64,000 nt of DNA from Herbiconiux moechotypicola (GTDB lineage Bacteria > Actinomycetota > Actinomycetes > Actinomycetales > Microbacteriaceae). Location of the stretch: contig NZ_JANLCN010000006.1 of NCBI RefSeq assembly GCF_024979255.1, positions 186,001-250,000 on the forward strand, written 5' to 3'. The notes below the pieces were generated by a model that was not told the origin of the DNA, made no database searches, and saw only the letters and a program-made list of their open reading frames with translations. Position numbers and translations under genes: made by a program. Of the stretch, positions 34,766-43,748 are shown piece by piece. The stretch's first letter is position 1, and each line of letters begins with the position of its first letter.

Positions 34766-34914
34766 TTGACCGGCCACCAGTGATCGAGTAAGCTTGACCG
34801 CTGGTGTGCGTGGAGCTCTGCTCCCGTGAGCGCCAAGGCTTCCAAGCGGCGGAGATCCCGATGTTCCGAGATCGTCCTGGCGCTGTCGAACACCCCGAAG
34901 AGTTAGGTACGAAA
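34766..34914 (+). promoter_or_regulatory. Promoter and leader of the rplU-rpmA operon
   Basis: TTGACC (34766-34771) and TAAGCT (34789-34794) are spaced by 17 bp and form a good sigma-70-type promoter. About 115 bp of leader follows, with GC-rich inverted segments such as CCAAGGCTTCC, before the TTG start of rplU. Some rplU leaders bind ribosomal proteins; nothing here identifies a known class. Confidence 0.6.
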
Positions 34915-35223
34915 TTGGTCTACGCAGTTGTGCGCGCCGGCGGCCGTCAGGAGAAGGTCGAGGTGGGCTCCATCGTCACCCTCGACCGCGTCCAGGCGGG
35001 CGAAGACGGCAACATCGAGCTCGCTGCGGTGCTGCTCGTCGACGGTGACAAGATCACCTCCGACGCCGCGTCGCTGTCGAAGGTCACCGTGACCGCCGAG
35101 GTCCTCGAAGACCTCCGCGGCCCGAAGATCGTCATCCAGAAGTTCAAGAACAAGACCGGCTACAAGAAGCGCCAGGGCCACCGCCAGGAGCTCACCCGCG
35201 TCAAGGTCACCGGAATCAAGTAA
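34915..35223 (+). CDS. rplU: Large ribosomal subunit protein bL21
   Basis: A 102-residue ribosomal protein. It begins at TTG so that the N-terminus is [15 protein letters not shown], as in other bL21 proteins. The C-terminal [15 protein letters not shown] loop binds 23S rRNA. The long in-frame upstream extension is leader sequence. rpmA follows after 12 bp. Confidence 0.97.
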   Translation: MVYAVVRAGGRQEKVEVGSIVTLDRVQAGEDGNIELAAVLLVDGDKITSDAASLSKVTVTAEVLEDLRGPKIVIQKFKNKTGYKKRQGHRQELTRVKVTGIK

Positions 35224-35235
35224 GGAGCAGGGCAG

Positions 35236-35496
35236 ATGGCACACAAGAAAGGTGCGAGCTCCACTCGCAACGGTCGCGACTCCAACGCGCAGCGCCTCGG
35301 CGTGAAGCGCTTCGGCGGCCAGGTCGTCAGCGCCGGTGAGATCCTCGTGCGTCAGCGCGGCACCCACTTCCACCCCGGTGTGAACGTAGGCCGTGGTGGC
35401 GACGACACGCTCTTCGCCCTCGCCGCCGGTTCGGTCGAGTTCGGCAACAAGGGCGGCCGCAAGGTCGTCAACATCGTCGCAGCCGCCGCGGAGTAA
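35236..35496 (+). CDS. rpmA: Large ribosomal subunit protein bL27
   Basis: An 86-residue ribosomal protein. The N-terminus [16 protein letters not shown] reaches the peptidyl-transferase centre without a cleavable leader, and [20 protein letters not shown] is the conserved core. It is co-transcribed with rplU and followed by a strong terminator. Confidence 0.98.
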   Translation: MAHKKGASSTRNGRDSNAQRLGVKRFGGQVVSAGEILVRQRGTHFHPGVNVGRGGDDTLFALAAGSVEFGNKGGRKVVNIVAAAAE

Positions 35497-35517
35497 TCGC
35501 GGTCCTGCAGTACTTCA

Positions 35518-35545
35518 CGATGGGCGGGCTTCGGCCCGCCCATCG
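35518..35545 (+). terminator. Terminator after rpmA
   Basis: A perfect 12-bp stem (CGATGGGCGGGC / GCCCGCCCATCG) closed by a TTCG tetraloop, followed by TCGTT. It separates rplU-rpmA from obgE. Confidence 0.88.
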
Positions 35546-35625
35546 TCGTTCCACCCGGAGAGTCCCTCTCCGTGAACCCATCCGGACCCCCGGAACCAAC
35601 CCAGAGAGATCGTGAGGCGACCGAG

Positions 35626-37152
35626 ATGGTGACCTTCGTCGACCATGTCACCCTGCACCTCAAGGCGGGCGACGGTGGCAACGGATGCGTGTCGGTGCGC
35701 CGCGAGAAGTTCAAGCCCCTCGCGGGCCCCGACGGCGGCAACGGCGGCCACGGGGGCGACATCGTGCTCGTCAGCGACGCGCAGACCACGACCCTGCTCG
35801 GCTTCCACCGCCACCCGCACGTGTCGAGCGCGAACGGCGGCCCGGGCATGGGCGACAACCGCTCCGGCGGCAATGCCGACGAGCTCGTGCTCACCGTACC
35901 CGTCGGTACCGTGGTCAAAGACGCCGACGGTGAGCTGCTGGCCGACTTCACCGAACCCGGGATGCGCTTCCTCGCCGCCGAGGGCGGTCACGGCGGTCTC
36001 GGTAACGCGGCACTCGCGACCACCAAGCGCAAGGCCCCCGGGTTCGCGCTGCTCGGTACCGAGGGCTGGCAGGGCGACCTGCTGCTCGAGCTCAAGACCG
36101 TGGCCGACGTCGCCCTCGTGGGCTTCCCCTCCGCCGGCAAGTCGAGCCTCGTGGCGGCGCTGTCGGCGGCGAAGCCGAAGATCGCCGACTACCCGTTCAC
36201 GACGCTCCATCCGAACCTCGGCGTCGTGCAGGCCGGTTCGGTGCGCTACACCGTGGCCGACGTGCCCGGCCTCATCGAGGGCGCGAGCGAGGGCAAGGGC
36301 CTGGGCCTGGAGTTCCTCCGTCACGTGGAGCGGTGCAGCGCCCTGCTGCACGTGCTCGACTGCGCCACCCTCGAGCCCGGCCGCGACCCCCTCAGCGACC
36401 TCGACGTCATCCTCGGCGAGCTGGGCGCCTATCCCGTGCCCGACGGTCAGCTGCCGCTGCTCGAGCGGCCGCAGCTCATCGCCCTCAACAAGATCGATGT
36501 GCCCGAGGCCCGCGAGCTGGCCGATTTCGTCAAGCCCGAGCTCGAGGAGCGCGGCTACCGCGTGTTCGAGATCTCGACCGCCAGCCACGAGGGCCTGCGC
36601 CCGCTCTCCTTCGCGCTCGCCGAGCTGGTCGAGAAGGCCAGGGTCGAGGCGGCGTCGCAGCCCGCGCCCAGCCGCATCGTGCTGCGCCCGAAGGCGGTCG
36701 ACGAGGCGGGGTTCACCATCAAGGTCGAGGGTGGCAGCCACGGCAACGTGTACCGCATCCTCGGGGCCAAGCCCGAGCGCTGGGTGCAGCAGACCGACTT
36801 CACCAACGACGAGGCCGTCGGCTTCCTCGCCGACCGCCTGGCCAAGCTCGGTGTCGAAGACCGCCTCTTCGCCGTGGGCGCCGTGGCGGGGTCGACCGTC
36901 GTGATCGGTGCGGGCAACGGCATCGTCTTCGACTGGGAGCCCACGCTCACTTCCACGGCCGAGCTGGTCACGAGCCCGCGCGGCTCCGACCCGCGACTCG
37001 ACCCCATCCGCCGCCGCACCACCGGCCAGCGGCGGGAGGAGTACCACGACCTCATGGACGCCAAGTCCGAGGCGCGTGCCGAGCTCGTGCGCGAGCGCGA
37101 CGCGGGGCTCTGGGCCGACGACGAGAGCGATGGCGACGGGGAGAACGCGTGA
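35626..37152 (+). CDS. obgE: Obg GTPase
   Basis: A 508-residue GTPase for large-subunit assembly and stress control. Residues 1-158 form the Gly-rich Obg fold ([24 protein letters not shown]), the G domain follows with [19 protein letters not shown] and NKID, and the OCT domain lies near 350-420. The acidic C-terminal tail is common in actinobacteria. ATG 35626 matches the family start (MVTFVDHV). The stop overlaps the proB start (GTGA), which puts the three next genes in one operon. Confidence 0.97.
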   Translation: MVTFVDHVTLHLKAGDGGNGCVSVRREKFKPLAGPDGGNGGHGGDIVLVSDAQTTTLLGFHRHPHVSSANGGPGMGDNRSGGNADELVLTVPVGTVVKDADGELLADFTEPGMRFLAAEGGHGGLGNAALATTKRKAPGFALLGTEGWQGDLLLELKTVADVALVGFPSAGKSSLVAALSAAKPKIADYPFTTLHPNLGVVQAGSVRYTVADVPGLIEGASEGKGLGLEFLRHVERCSALLHVLDCATLEPGRDPLSDLDVILGELGAYPVPDGQLPLLERPQLIALNKIDVPEARELADFVKPELEERGYRVFEISTASHEGLRPLSFALAELVEKARVEAASQPAPSRIVLRPKAVDEAGFTIKVEGGSHGNVYRILGAKPERWVQQTDFTNDEAVGFLADRLAKLGVEDRLFAVGAVAGSTVVIGAGNGIVFDWEPTLTSTAELVTSPRGSDPRLDPIRRRTTGQRREEYHDLMDAKSEARAELVRERDAGLWADDESDGDGENA

Positions 37153-37982
37153 CCCGCATCCGGCTCACCTCCCGTGAGGGCATCGCCACGGCCAGGCGCG
37201 TGGTGGTGAAGGTCGGCTCCTCGTCGATCAGCGGCGACAACGCGGGCCAGATCGAGCCGCTCGTCGACGCCCTCTCGGCGGCCCACGCGCGCGGCACCGA
37301 GGTCATCCTCGTGTCGTCGGGCGCCATCGCGACGGGCATGCCCTATCTGCAGCTCGACGCCCGCCCGAACGACCTCGCCACGCAGCAGGCGGCGGCGGCC
37401 GTGGGCCAGAACGTGCTCATCTTCCGCTACCAGGACAGCCTGCGCCGCTACGGCATCGTGGCCGGCCAGGTGCTGCTCACGGCGGGCGACCTCGAGAACC
37501 CCACCCACCGTTCCAACGCGCAGCGCGCCATGGACCGGCTGCTCGGTCTCCGCATCCTGCCCATCGTCAACGAGAACGACACCGTGGCCACGCACGAGAT
37601 CCGCTTCGGCGACAACGATCGGCTCGCGGCACTCGTGTCGCAGCTGGTGGGGGCGGATGCGCTGGTGCTGCTCAGCGACGTCGATGCGCTCTACACCCGC
37701 CCGCCGCTCGAGCCCGGAGCGGTGAAGATCACCGACGTGCCGCTCGGCGACGACCTCGCCGGCGTCACCTTCGGCGACATCGGCGCGGCGGGTGTGGGCA
37801 CCGGGGGAGCGGGCACCAAGGTCTCGGCGGCCCGTCTCGCGGCCGCCTCGGGCACCGCGGTGCTCATCACCTCCACCGCGAACGTCTCCGCCGCGCTCTC
37901 GGGCGAGTCGATCGGCACCTGGTTCGAACCGGCCGACGTCTCGAGCCCGCCGACCGGCAGCATGTCGGCGGTGCGGCCGTAG
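37149..37982 (+). CDS. proB: Glutamate 5-kinase
   Basis: A 277-residue amino-acid kinase, first step of proline synthesis. [10 protein letters not shown] is the ATP-binding start, [10 protein letters not shown] the second glycine loop, and [19 protein letters not shown] binds glutamate. No C-terminal PUA domain is present, so this is the short form. The GTG start overlaps the obgE stop. proA follows after nine bases. Confidence 0.96.
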   Translation: MTRIRLTSREGIATARRVVVKVGSSSISGDNAGQIEPLVDALSAAHARGTEVILVSSGAIATGMPYLQLDARPNDLATQQAAAAVGQNVLIFRYQDSLRRYGIVAGQVLLTAGDLENPTHRSNAQRAMDRLLGLRILPIVNENDTVATHEIRFGDNDRLAALVSQLVGADALVLLSDVDALYTRPPLEPGAVKITDVPLGDDLAGVTFGDIGAAGVGTGGAGTKVSAARLAAASGTAVLITSTANVSAALSGESIGTWFEPADVSSPPTGSMSAVRP

Positions 37983-37991
37983 AATCGGTGC

Positions 37992-39272
37992 ATGCCTGAG
38001 GTTCTCGACGTCACGACCACCCTGCCCACCGGATTCGACGAGAAGCTCGAGGCCGCCCGGGCGGCGTCTATCGTGCTCGCCACCGTCACCACCGAGCAGA
38101 AGAACCGTGCTCTCGAGGCCATCGCCGCCGCGATCGAGACGGCTGCGCCCGAGGTGGTGCCGGCCAACGACCTCGACCTGGCGAACGGCCGCGAGAACGG
38201 CCTCTCCGCCGCCCTGCAAGACCGTCTCCGGCTCGACGCTGCCCGGGTGACGTCGCTGGCCGCCGCCGTGCGCGAGATCATCGGCCTCGTCGACCCCGTG
38301 GGGGAGAGCATCCGGGGCCGCAACCTCCCCAACGGCGTGCGCATCGATCAGGTGCGCGTGCCCTTCGGCGTCGTCGGCGCCATCTACGAGGCCCGCCCCA
38401 ACGTCACGGTCGACATCGCCGCGCTCGCGCTGAAGAGTGGCAACGCGGTCGTGCTGCGTGGCGGGTCCGCGGCCGAGAACACCAATCGGGTGCTGGTGCG
38501 GGTGATCCAGGATGCGCTGGCCGCGTCGGGTCTGCCCGCCGCCTCGGTGCAGACCATCGACGAGTTCGGCCGCGATGGTGCGAGGCGGCTGATGCAGGCG
38601 CGCGGCGCGGTCGACGTGCTGGTGCCCCGAGGCAGCGCGCAGCTGATCGAGACCGTGGTCACCGAGTCGAAGGTGCCCGTCATCGAGACCGGTGCCGGGG
38701 TGGTGCACGTCTTCCTCGACGAGTCGGCGAACGAGCAGTGGGCGGTCGACATCGTCCACAACGCCAAGGTGCAGCGACCGAGCGTGTGCAACGCCCTCGA
38801 GACGCTGCTGGTGCACGAGGCGGCCGCGGAGCGCCTGCTGGGCCCGGTGCTGGAGCGGCTGGCCGCATCCGGGGTCACCGTGCACGGCGACGAGGCCACC
38901 AGGGCGCTCTTCCCCGCCGCGGTGCCCGCCACCGAGGACGACTGGGCGACCGAGTACATGAGCCTCGACCTCGCCGTGCGCGTGGTGAGCGACCTCGACC
39001 AGGCGATGGAGCACATCCGGCGCTGGTCGACGCACCACACGGAGTCGATCATCACGAACGACCTGGGCAACGCGGAGCGCTTCCTCAACGAGGTCGACTC
39101 GGCGGTGGTGATGGTGAACGCCTCCACGCGGTTCACCGACGGCGGCGAGTTCGGGTTCGGGGCCGAGGTGGGCATCTCCACGCAGAAGCTGCACGCCAGG
39201 GGGCCGATGGGGCTGCCCGAGCTCACCAGCACGAAGTGGCTGGTGCGGGGTTCGGGCCAGTACCGCGCCTAG
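37992..39272 (+). CDS. proA: Glutamate-5-semialdehyde dehydrogenase
   Basis: A 426-residue aldehyde-dehydrogenase-fold enzyme that reduces glutamyl-5-phosphate, second step of proline synthesis. The catalytic Cys266 is in QRPSVCNALETLLV; PFGVVGAIYEARPNVT and LKSGNAVVLRGG are the NADPH-binding segments. It follows proB directly, and the two products act in sequence, probably as a complex. Confidence 0.97.
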   Translation: MPEVLDVTTTLPTGFDEKLEAARAASIVLATVTTEQKNRALEAIAAAIETAAPEVVPANDLDLANGRENGLSAALQDRLRLDAARVTSLAAAVREIIGLVDPVGESIRGRNLPNGVRIDQVRVPFGVVGAIYEARPNVTVDIAALALKSGNAVVLRGGSAAENTNRVLVRVIQDALAASGLPAASVQTIDEFGRDGARRLMQARGAVDVLVPRGSAQLIETVVTESKVPVIETGAGVVHVFLDESANEQWAVDIVHNAKVQRPSVCNALETLLVHEAAAERLLGPVLERLAASGVTVHGDEATRALFPAAVPATEDDWATEYMSLDLAVRVVSDLDQAMEHIRRWSTHHTESIITNDLGNAERFLNEVDSAVVMVNASTRFTDGGEFGFGAEVGISTQKLHARGPMGLPELTSTKWLVRGSGQYRA

Positions 39273-39378
39273 TCCGGCGCCCCATCCACCGCCCGGCTCG
39301 GCGCGGCGGCGAGCTGAGGTCGAGTCAGTACCGTGCTTAGCGGTACTGTAGGAGGGTTCCACGAGTACGGGAGATGAG

Positions 39379-39600
39379 ATGTCAGTTCTGGTGAGTGTCA
39401 TGGAGGCCGTCGACGTGCCCATCGAGCTGCCGTTCCCGCCGATCGTGTTCGGCATCGTGGCCGCCGTGGTGTTCATCGCTCTCGCGCTCATCACCTGGAG
39501 CTACCGCAACGTGGCCAACCGGCACCCGCAGAAGTCGGCCAAGTACGCCGCCACGCACGACGTGCACGGGCACGCCGACCGAACCGGTGCGGATCACTAG
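39379..39600 (+). CDS. Small membrane protein upstream of nadD
   Basis: A 73-residue protein with one membrane segment (IVFGIVAAVVFIALALITWSY) and a short His-rich cytoplasmic tail. Its place between proA and nadD recurs in actinobacteria. The ATG follows GGGAGATGAG. Function unknown. Confidence 0.75.
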   Translation: MSVLVSVMEAVDVPIELPFPPIVFGIVAAVVFIALALITWSYRNVANRHPQKSAKYAATHDVHGHADRTGADH

Positions 39601-39609
39601 CACCGGCGG

Positions 39610-40242
39610 ATGAGGATCGATCCGCCCGAGACGGGCGAGGCGCACGGCGCCACGCCGCGCCGGCGGCGAATCGGTGTGATGGGTGGCACCTTCGACCCCA
39701 TCCACCACGGCCACCTGGTGGCCGCGAGCGAGGCGGCCACGTCGTTCGAGCTCGACGAGGTGGTGTTCGTACCCACGGGGCGCCCCTGGCACAAGGAGCC
39801 GATCTCCTCGGCCGAGCACCGCTACCTCATGACGGTCATCGCCACCGCGTCGAACCCCCGCTTCACCGTGAGCCGGGTCGACATCGACCGCGGGGGCGTC
39901 ACCTACACCATCGACACGCTGCGCGACCTGCAGGCCGCGCATCCGGATGCCGACCTGTTCTTCATCTCGGGGGCCGACGCGATCGCGCAGATCCTCAACT
40001 GGAAAGACGTCGACGACCTGTGGTCTCTCGCCCATTTCGTGGCGGTCTCACGGCCCGGTCACACTCTCGCCATTTCGTCTTTGCCCCGCCAGGACGTAAG
40101 CTATTTGGAAGTCCCAGCGCTCGCGATCTCGTCCACTGACTGTCGCGGCCGGGTCGGCCGGGGTTTTCCGGTGTGGTACTTGGTACCCGACGGTGTCGTT
40201 CAGTACATCACCAAGCACCATCTATATCGGAGTGTTGAATGA
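39610..40242 (+). CDS. nadD: Nicotinate-nucleotide adenylyltransferase
   Basis: A 210-residue nucleotidyltransferase of NAD synthesis. The active-site motif [12 protein letters not shown] lies at about 25-36, and [13 protein letters not shown] is the ISSTxxR motif. The N-terminal ~20 residues are an Arg-rich extension. The stop overlaps the next gene's ATG (ATGA). Confidence 0.96.
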   Translation: MRIDPPETGEAHGATPRRRRIGVMGGTFDPIHHGHLVAASEAATSFELDEVVFVPTGRPWHKEPISSAEHRYLMTVIATASNPRFTVSRVDIDRGGVTYTIDTLRDLQAAHPDADLFFISGADAIAQILNWKDVDDLWSLAHFVAVSRPGHTLAISSLPRQDVSYLEVPALAISSTDCRGRVGRGFPVWYLVPDGVVQYITKHHLYRSVE

Positions 40243-41333
40243 GTTTGTCGCACGATGAGCAGCCGCTGACACGGCGCCAGCTACGTGAAATGGAACGGCA
40301 GAAGCCGCGCAAGGAGCGCGAGGCCGATGCCAAGGCCGCCGAAGAGGCGGAGGCCGCGCGCAAGGCCGACGCCGAGCGCGAAGCGGCCGAGGCTGCGGCG
40401 GCAGGTGTCGCGGTGGCCGACACCGGTGTTCCCTCACGTCGGGCGCTACGTCATCAGCAGGCGGCACCGGTCGTCGACGACGCTCCGGATGCGGGCGAGA
40501 CCGCGGAGGCGCCCTCCGTCGAGGAGCCCGCGGTCGAGGCAGTTCCCTCCAGCGAGACCGAGGCCCCAGTAGCGGAGCCCGTGCTGCTCGAGACCGTGGC
40601 GATGGAGACCATCATCGACGACGACGCGGTCGACGACTCCGAGCCGGCCCCATACACCGCACCGCTCATCGACGTGGTTCCGGTCGGCGCCGCGTCTCTG
40701 GCGGTCGATGAGACCGGTGAGCACCTCGAGGCGGTCACCGTCGCCGACGACGCCCCGGGCACCGAGGGCGCCGTGGTGGAGGAGATCGTGTTCGACGAGC
40801 CCGCTGCCGCCGCGGCGGCCGAGTCGACCCCGCCGCTCGCGCCTGTCTTCCAGGGTCCGTCGGCACCGGCCTCCGGTCAGCCGGCCTCGCCCGCATCGTC
40901 GTTCGACGACCTGCTGTCGCTGCGCAACACCGCCGCGGCGAACTCCATCTCCACGACGAGCGCGCTCGTGCTGCCGACCATCCCCGGATCGAACGACGTC
41001 GGCACGGCGCTCGACGAGACCGGCGAGGTCATCATCACCGGCTCGATCGACCTTCCCCCGAGCTTCGGCGCCCTCGGTGCCCCCGCATCCGGCCTCGAGT
41101 CGAACGACCTCGACGCCCTGCTCGACCGGTCTGAGGTCGAGACCCCGGGCTCCGATGTGGCGCCGGTGAGCGCTGCTCGTGCCATCAGCACGAACACCTC
41201 GTCGACCTCTCTCATCACCCCTCCCAAGCGTGCGCGTGCCAACGCGCCCGTCGTGCTCGCCATCACCGCGGGCGTCCTCGCCGTCGGCGTCGTCAGCCTG
41301 CTGCTCGCCGTGTTCGTCTTCCGGGTGTTCTGA
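40239..41333 (+). CDS. Single-pass membrane protein with long acidic cytoplasmic part
   Basis: A 364-residue protein. Residues about 10-60 are a charged, probably coiled-coil helix rich in Arg, Glu and Ala, followed by a long acidic, low-complexity region, and a C-terminal membrane segment ([24 protein letters not shown]). It is tail-anchored in form. Its start overlaps nadD and rsfS follows 20 bp on; this position is conserved in Microbacteriaceae-like genomes to my knowledge. Function unknown. Confidence 0.8.
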   Translation: MSLSHDEQPLTRRQLREMERQKPRKEREADAKAAEEAEAARKADAEREAAEAAAAGVAVADTGVPSRRALRHQQAAPVVDDAPDAGETAEAPSVEEPAVEAVPSSETEAPVAEPVLLETVAMETIIDDDAVDDSEPAPYTAPLIDVVPVGAASLAVDETGEHLEAVTVADDAPGTEGAVVEEIVFDEPAAAAAAESTPPLAPVFQGPSAPASGQPASPASSFDDLLSLRNTAAANSISTTSALVLPTIPGSNDVGTALDETGEVIITGSIDLPPSFGALGAPASGLESNDLDALLDRSEVETPGSDVAPVSAARAISTNTSSTSLITPPKRARANAPVVLAITAGVLAVGVVSLLLAVFVFRVF

Positions 41334-41353
41334 CCCGCGACCAGAGAGTCTTC

Positions 41354-41728
41354 GTGACTGCTTCCACCCACGCCCAAGAACTCGCCCAGATCGCCGCCCG
41401 CGCGGCCGACTCCAAGCAGGCCGAGAACCTCGTCGCCCTCGACGTGTCGGGCCCGCTGCCCCTCACCGACGTGTTCCTCCTCGCCTCCGGTCGCAACGAG
41501 CGCAACGTCGTCGCCATCGCCGAGGAGATCCAGGACCGCCTCGCCGAGGCCGGCGCCAAAGTCATCCGTCGCGAGGGTCTCGCGGAGGGTCGCTGGGTGC
41601 TGCTCGACTTCGGCGACATCGTCGTGCATGTCTTCCACGAGGAGGACCGCATGTACTACTCGCTCGAGCGCCTCTGGAAGGACTGCCCGGTCGTGCCCCT
41701 GGTGGTCGAAGCGGCCTCCGAGATGTAG
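41354..41728 (+). CDS. rsfS: Ribosome silencing factor
   Basis: A 124-residue protein of the Iojap/DUF143 family that binds uL14 and blocks subunit joining when nutrients are scarce. The core motifs are LVALDVSGPLPLTDVF and GRWVLLDFGDIVVHVFHEEDR, ending with YYSLERLW. The GTG start is the likely one. It ends the nadD operon and is followed by a tRNA gene. Confidence 0.95.
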   Translation: MTASTHAQELAQIAARAADSKQAENLVALDVSGPLPLTDVFLLASGRNERNVVAIAEEIQDRLAEAGAKVIRREGLAEGRWVLLDFGDIVVHVFHEEDRMYYSLERLWKDCPVVPLVVEAASEM

Positions 41729-41819
41729 TAGGCTAGACGAGTTGTTTCCGAGAGATCAGAAACAACACCCAGACTGAATCGGTCGCATTCTGTTCCACAG
41801 ATCGGCCCGCTCAGCACCT

Positions 41820-41895
41820 GGGCCCGTGGCGCAGCTGGTAGCGCACCTGCATGGCATGCAGGGGGTCAGGGGTTCGAATCCCCTCGGGTCCACCA
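41820..41895 (+). tRNA. tRNA-Ala (anticodon GGC)
   Basis: A complete 76-base cloverleaf. The acceptor stem is GGGCCCG / CGGGTCC, the D arm GCGC...GCGC, the anticodon stem CCTGC / GCAGG around the loop ATGGCAT, and the T arm AGGGG TTCGAAT CCCCT. The anticodon is GGC and reads GCC, the most used alanine codon here. Discriminator A and CCA are encoded. Confidence 0.97.
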
Positions 41896-41908
41896 ATCGA
41901 TTTCATGA

Positions 41909-41942
41909 GAACCCCGACCGGAAGCACATCCGGTCGGGGTTC
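41909..41942 (+). terminator. Terminator after tRNA-Ala
   Basis: Perfect 14-bp stem (GAACCCCGACCGGA / TCCGGTCGGGGTTC) with a six-base loop, followed by TTGT. It ends the transcript of the tRNA gene. Confidence 0.88.
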
Positions 41943-42006
41943 TTGTCTGCGGGGGCAGGATCGGTCGTGACGGTCATCCGTCCACGTCGGGCGATAGTCT
42001 CAGGGC

Positions 42007-42321
42007 ATGTCGCGTGGGGTGCCCGAGAAGCGGACCGCCCAGAAGGTTGCCGCCACAGGCGTCCTCGCGGTGGTCCACGGGGTTCTGTTGTGGGTCGTGC
42101 TCCCTCTGGCCTTCGTGAGTTGGTTCGTGGTGGTGCCCTTCATCGTCCGGCGCTCCAGATCCTTGCCCCAGTACCTCGGTTGGGTCGACGTCAACGTCAT
42201 CGCGGCGCTCCAGCGAATCATCCCGGCCGCGGGCACTAAGCGGATCGCGTTCGTCTCCCTCAGGGACATCTCCACCGTCGCCCACCGTGCGGAGCTCCCC
42301 TGGGATGTCGACCTGTGGTGA
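42007..42321 (+). CDS. Small hypothetical membrane protein
   Basis: A 104-residue protein with one strong hydrophobic stretch of about 30 residues (TGVLAVVHGVLLWVVLPLAF onward), probably one or two membrane segments, and a C-terminal soluble part. I do not recognise it. The next reading frame starts inside it, 17 bases before its stop. Confidence 0.55.
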   Translation: MSRGVPEKRTAQKVAATGVLAVVHGVLLWVVLPLAFVSWFVVVPFIVRRSRSLPQYLGWVDVNVIAALQRIIPAAGTKRIAFVSLRDISTVAHRAELPWDVDLW

Positions 42322-42646
42322 CGACCCTTCCGCCTCCAGATCAAAGGTGTCGCGCGGGAACCCCACCCGCACCGCAGCCATCGTCGGGTTCGGCCTGATC
42401 GCCATCGGGGTGGCCCATCTGGTGATCACGCTGTCGATCATGCTCGGCGGGATCGTTCTCCTGTTCGGGATCGTGGTGCTGGTGCTCGCGCGCCGGATCG
42501 CCACCCGCATCGCGAAGCGGCGCTCCGGTCTCGCGGATCGGGATCTGCCGGTGCTCGCCAGGCGCATCCAGACGGGTGGGGCGACGGTGATGATGTTCGG
42601 CTTCGGGGCCGTCTCGTTCGGGCTGGTCGCCATCCTCAACGGCTAG
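42305..42646 (+). CDS. Small hypothetical membrane protein
   Basis: A 113-residue protein with three likely membrane segments (AAIVGFGLIAIGVAHLVI, LGGIVLLFGIVVLVLA, TVMMFGFGAVSFGLVAIL) and basic loops between. The start is uncertain; ATG 42305 overlaps the previous gene and keeps the whole hydrophobic part. Unknown function. Confidence 0.55.
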   Translation: MSTCGDDPSASRSKVSRGNPTRTAAIVGFGLIAIGVAHLVITLSIMLGGIVLLFGIVVLVLARRIATRIAKRRSGLADRDLPVLARRIQTGGATVMMFGFGAVSFGLVAILNG

Positions 42647-42725
42647 ACGCGGCCGGTGTCGGGTGGCTGGATCCGCCGCCCGGAATATCGATTCACTTTT
42701 GTGCTTGCGTTGGGTCGGGGTGTCG

Positions 42726-42764
42726 TGTCACTCTTACTTGTAACGTTTTATATAGAACGTTTTA
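42726..42764 (+). promoter_or_regulatory. Promoter with two LacI-type half-site repeats before the sugar importer
   Basis: AACGTTTTA occurs twice as a direct repeat (42742-42750 and 42756-42764), flanking TATATA (42749-42754), a good -10 element. TGTCAC (42726-42731) lies 17 bp upstream of it as a weak -35. AACGTT cores fit a LacI-family operator, and a LacI gene lies at the far end of the same locus. Confidence 0.6.
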
Positions 42765-42787
42765 GGTTCCAACGACGAGGTTGCCCG

Positions 42788-43627
42788 ATGACTGCGAACA
42801 CCCCGGCCGACGCCACGGCCGCCACTCCCGCCGGCCCCGAGATCGCTCTCGACGCGCGCCACATCACCCGCCGCTACGGTGCCGTCGTCGCGCTCGCCGA
42901 CGCCTCGATGCAGCTGCGTCGGGGCGAGGTGATGGGCCTGGTCGGCGACAACGGCGCCGGCAAGTCCACGTTCCTCAAGATCCTCTCCGGGGCCGTGGTG
43001 GCCGACGGCGGCTCGATCGCGGTCGACGGCAAGCCCGTCACCTTCCGCCGGCCTTCCGACGCGCTCGAGGCCGGCATCGAGACCGTCTACCAAGACCTCG
43101 CGCTGGTCGACACCATGTCGGCCGTGCAGAACGTGTACCTCGGGCGCGAAGACCTCTCGAGCAACCCGTTCCTGCGCCTGCTCAACGTGGTCAACGACCG
43201 CGGCATGCGCAAGCGCTCGCGCGAGGTGCTCGCCGAACTCGGCGTGGGCATCCAGTCGGTGAACGTGTCGGTGAAGGGCATGTCCGGCGGTCAGCGCCAG
43301 TGCCTCGCCATCGCCCGCGCCCTGCTCTGGGGGCGCCGAATCGTCATCCTCGACGAGCCCACCGCCGCGCTCGGCGTGCGCGAGTCGGCCCAGGTGCTCG
43401 ACCTCATCGGGCGCCTCCGCGACCACGGCGTGAGCGTCATCCTGGTGAGCCACAACATGCAGCAGCTCGTCACCGTCGCCGACCGCATCACGGTGATGCG
43501 CCTCGGCCGCACCATCGCCACCCGCAACGTGGCCGACGTCACCCCGGAGATCGTCGTGGGCCTCATCACCGGCGCCCTCCCGGCCGACGTCGACACCCCC
43601 GAGGACAGCGCCGCGGTCGTGGCCTGA
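42788..43627 (+). CDS. Sugar ABC importer ATPase (FrcA/RbsA-like, single domain)
   Basis: A 279-residue nucleotide-binding subunit. Walker A is GDNGAGKST (about 55-63), the signature MSGGQRQCLAIARA, Walker B IVILDEPTAALG, and the switch His is in LVSHNM. It is of the carbohydrate type 2 class, but has one ABC domain instead of the two of RbsA, as in FrcA. A short Ala/Thr-rich N-terminus precedes the domain. GAGG lies seven bases before the ATG. It is the first gene of the importer operon. Confidence 0.92.
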   Translation: MTANTPADATAATPAGPEIALDARHITRRYGAVVALADASMQLRRGEVMGLVGDNGAGKSTFLKILSGAVVADGGSIAVDGKPVTFRRPSDALEAGIETVYQDLALVDTMSAVQNVYLGREDLSSNPFLRLLNVVNDRGMRKRSREVLAELGVGIQSVNVSVKGMSGGQRQCLAIARALLWGRRIVILDEPTAALGVRESAQVLDLIGRLRDHGVSVILVSHNMQQLVTVADRITVMRLGRTIATRNVADVTPEIVVGLITGALPADVDTPEDSAAVVA

Positions 43628-43748
43628 GCGCCGCCCGCCCTGCATCCCGCCCGCCCGCATCCGGCCCCGCCCCGCCCCGCGCATCCGGCCCCACCCAGAC
43701 CACCCACCGCACCACCACACCAACCCCTTCCCTGAGGAGAACACTGCA

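Noticed and set aside
36555-39494. Long minus-strand open frame (979 codons) across obgE, proB and proA
   Set aside because: Composition is that of a shadow frame; it crosses three well-defined genes and has no recognisable domain.
41826-42239. Open frame running through tRNA-Ala and its terminator
   Set aside because: It begins inside the tRNA and its translation has no family features; the tRNA cloverleaf is complete.
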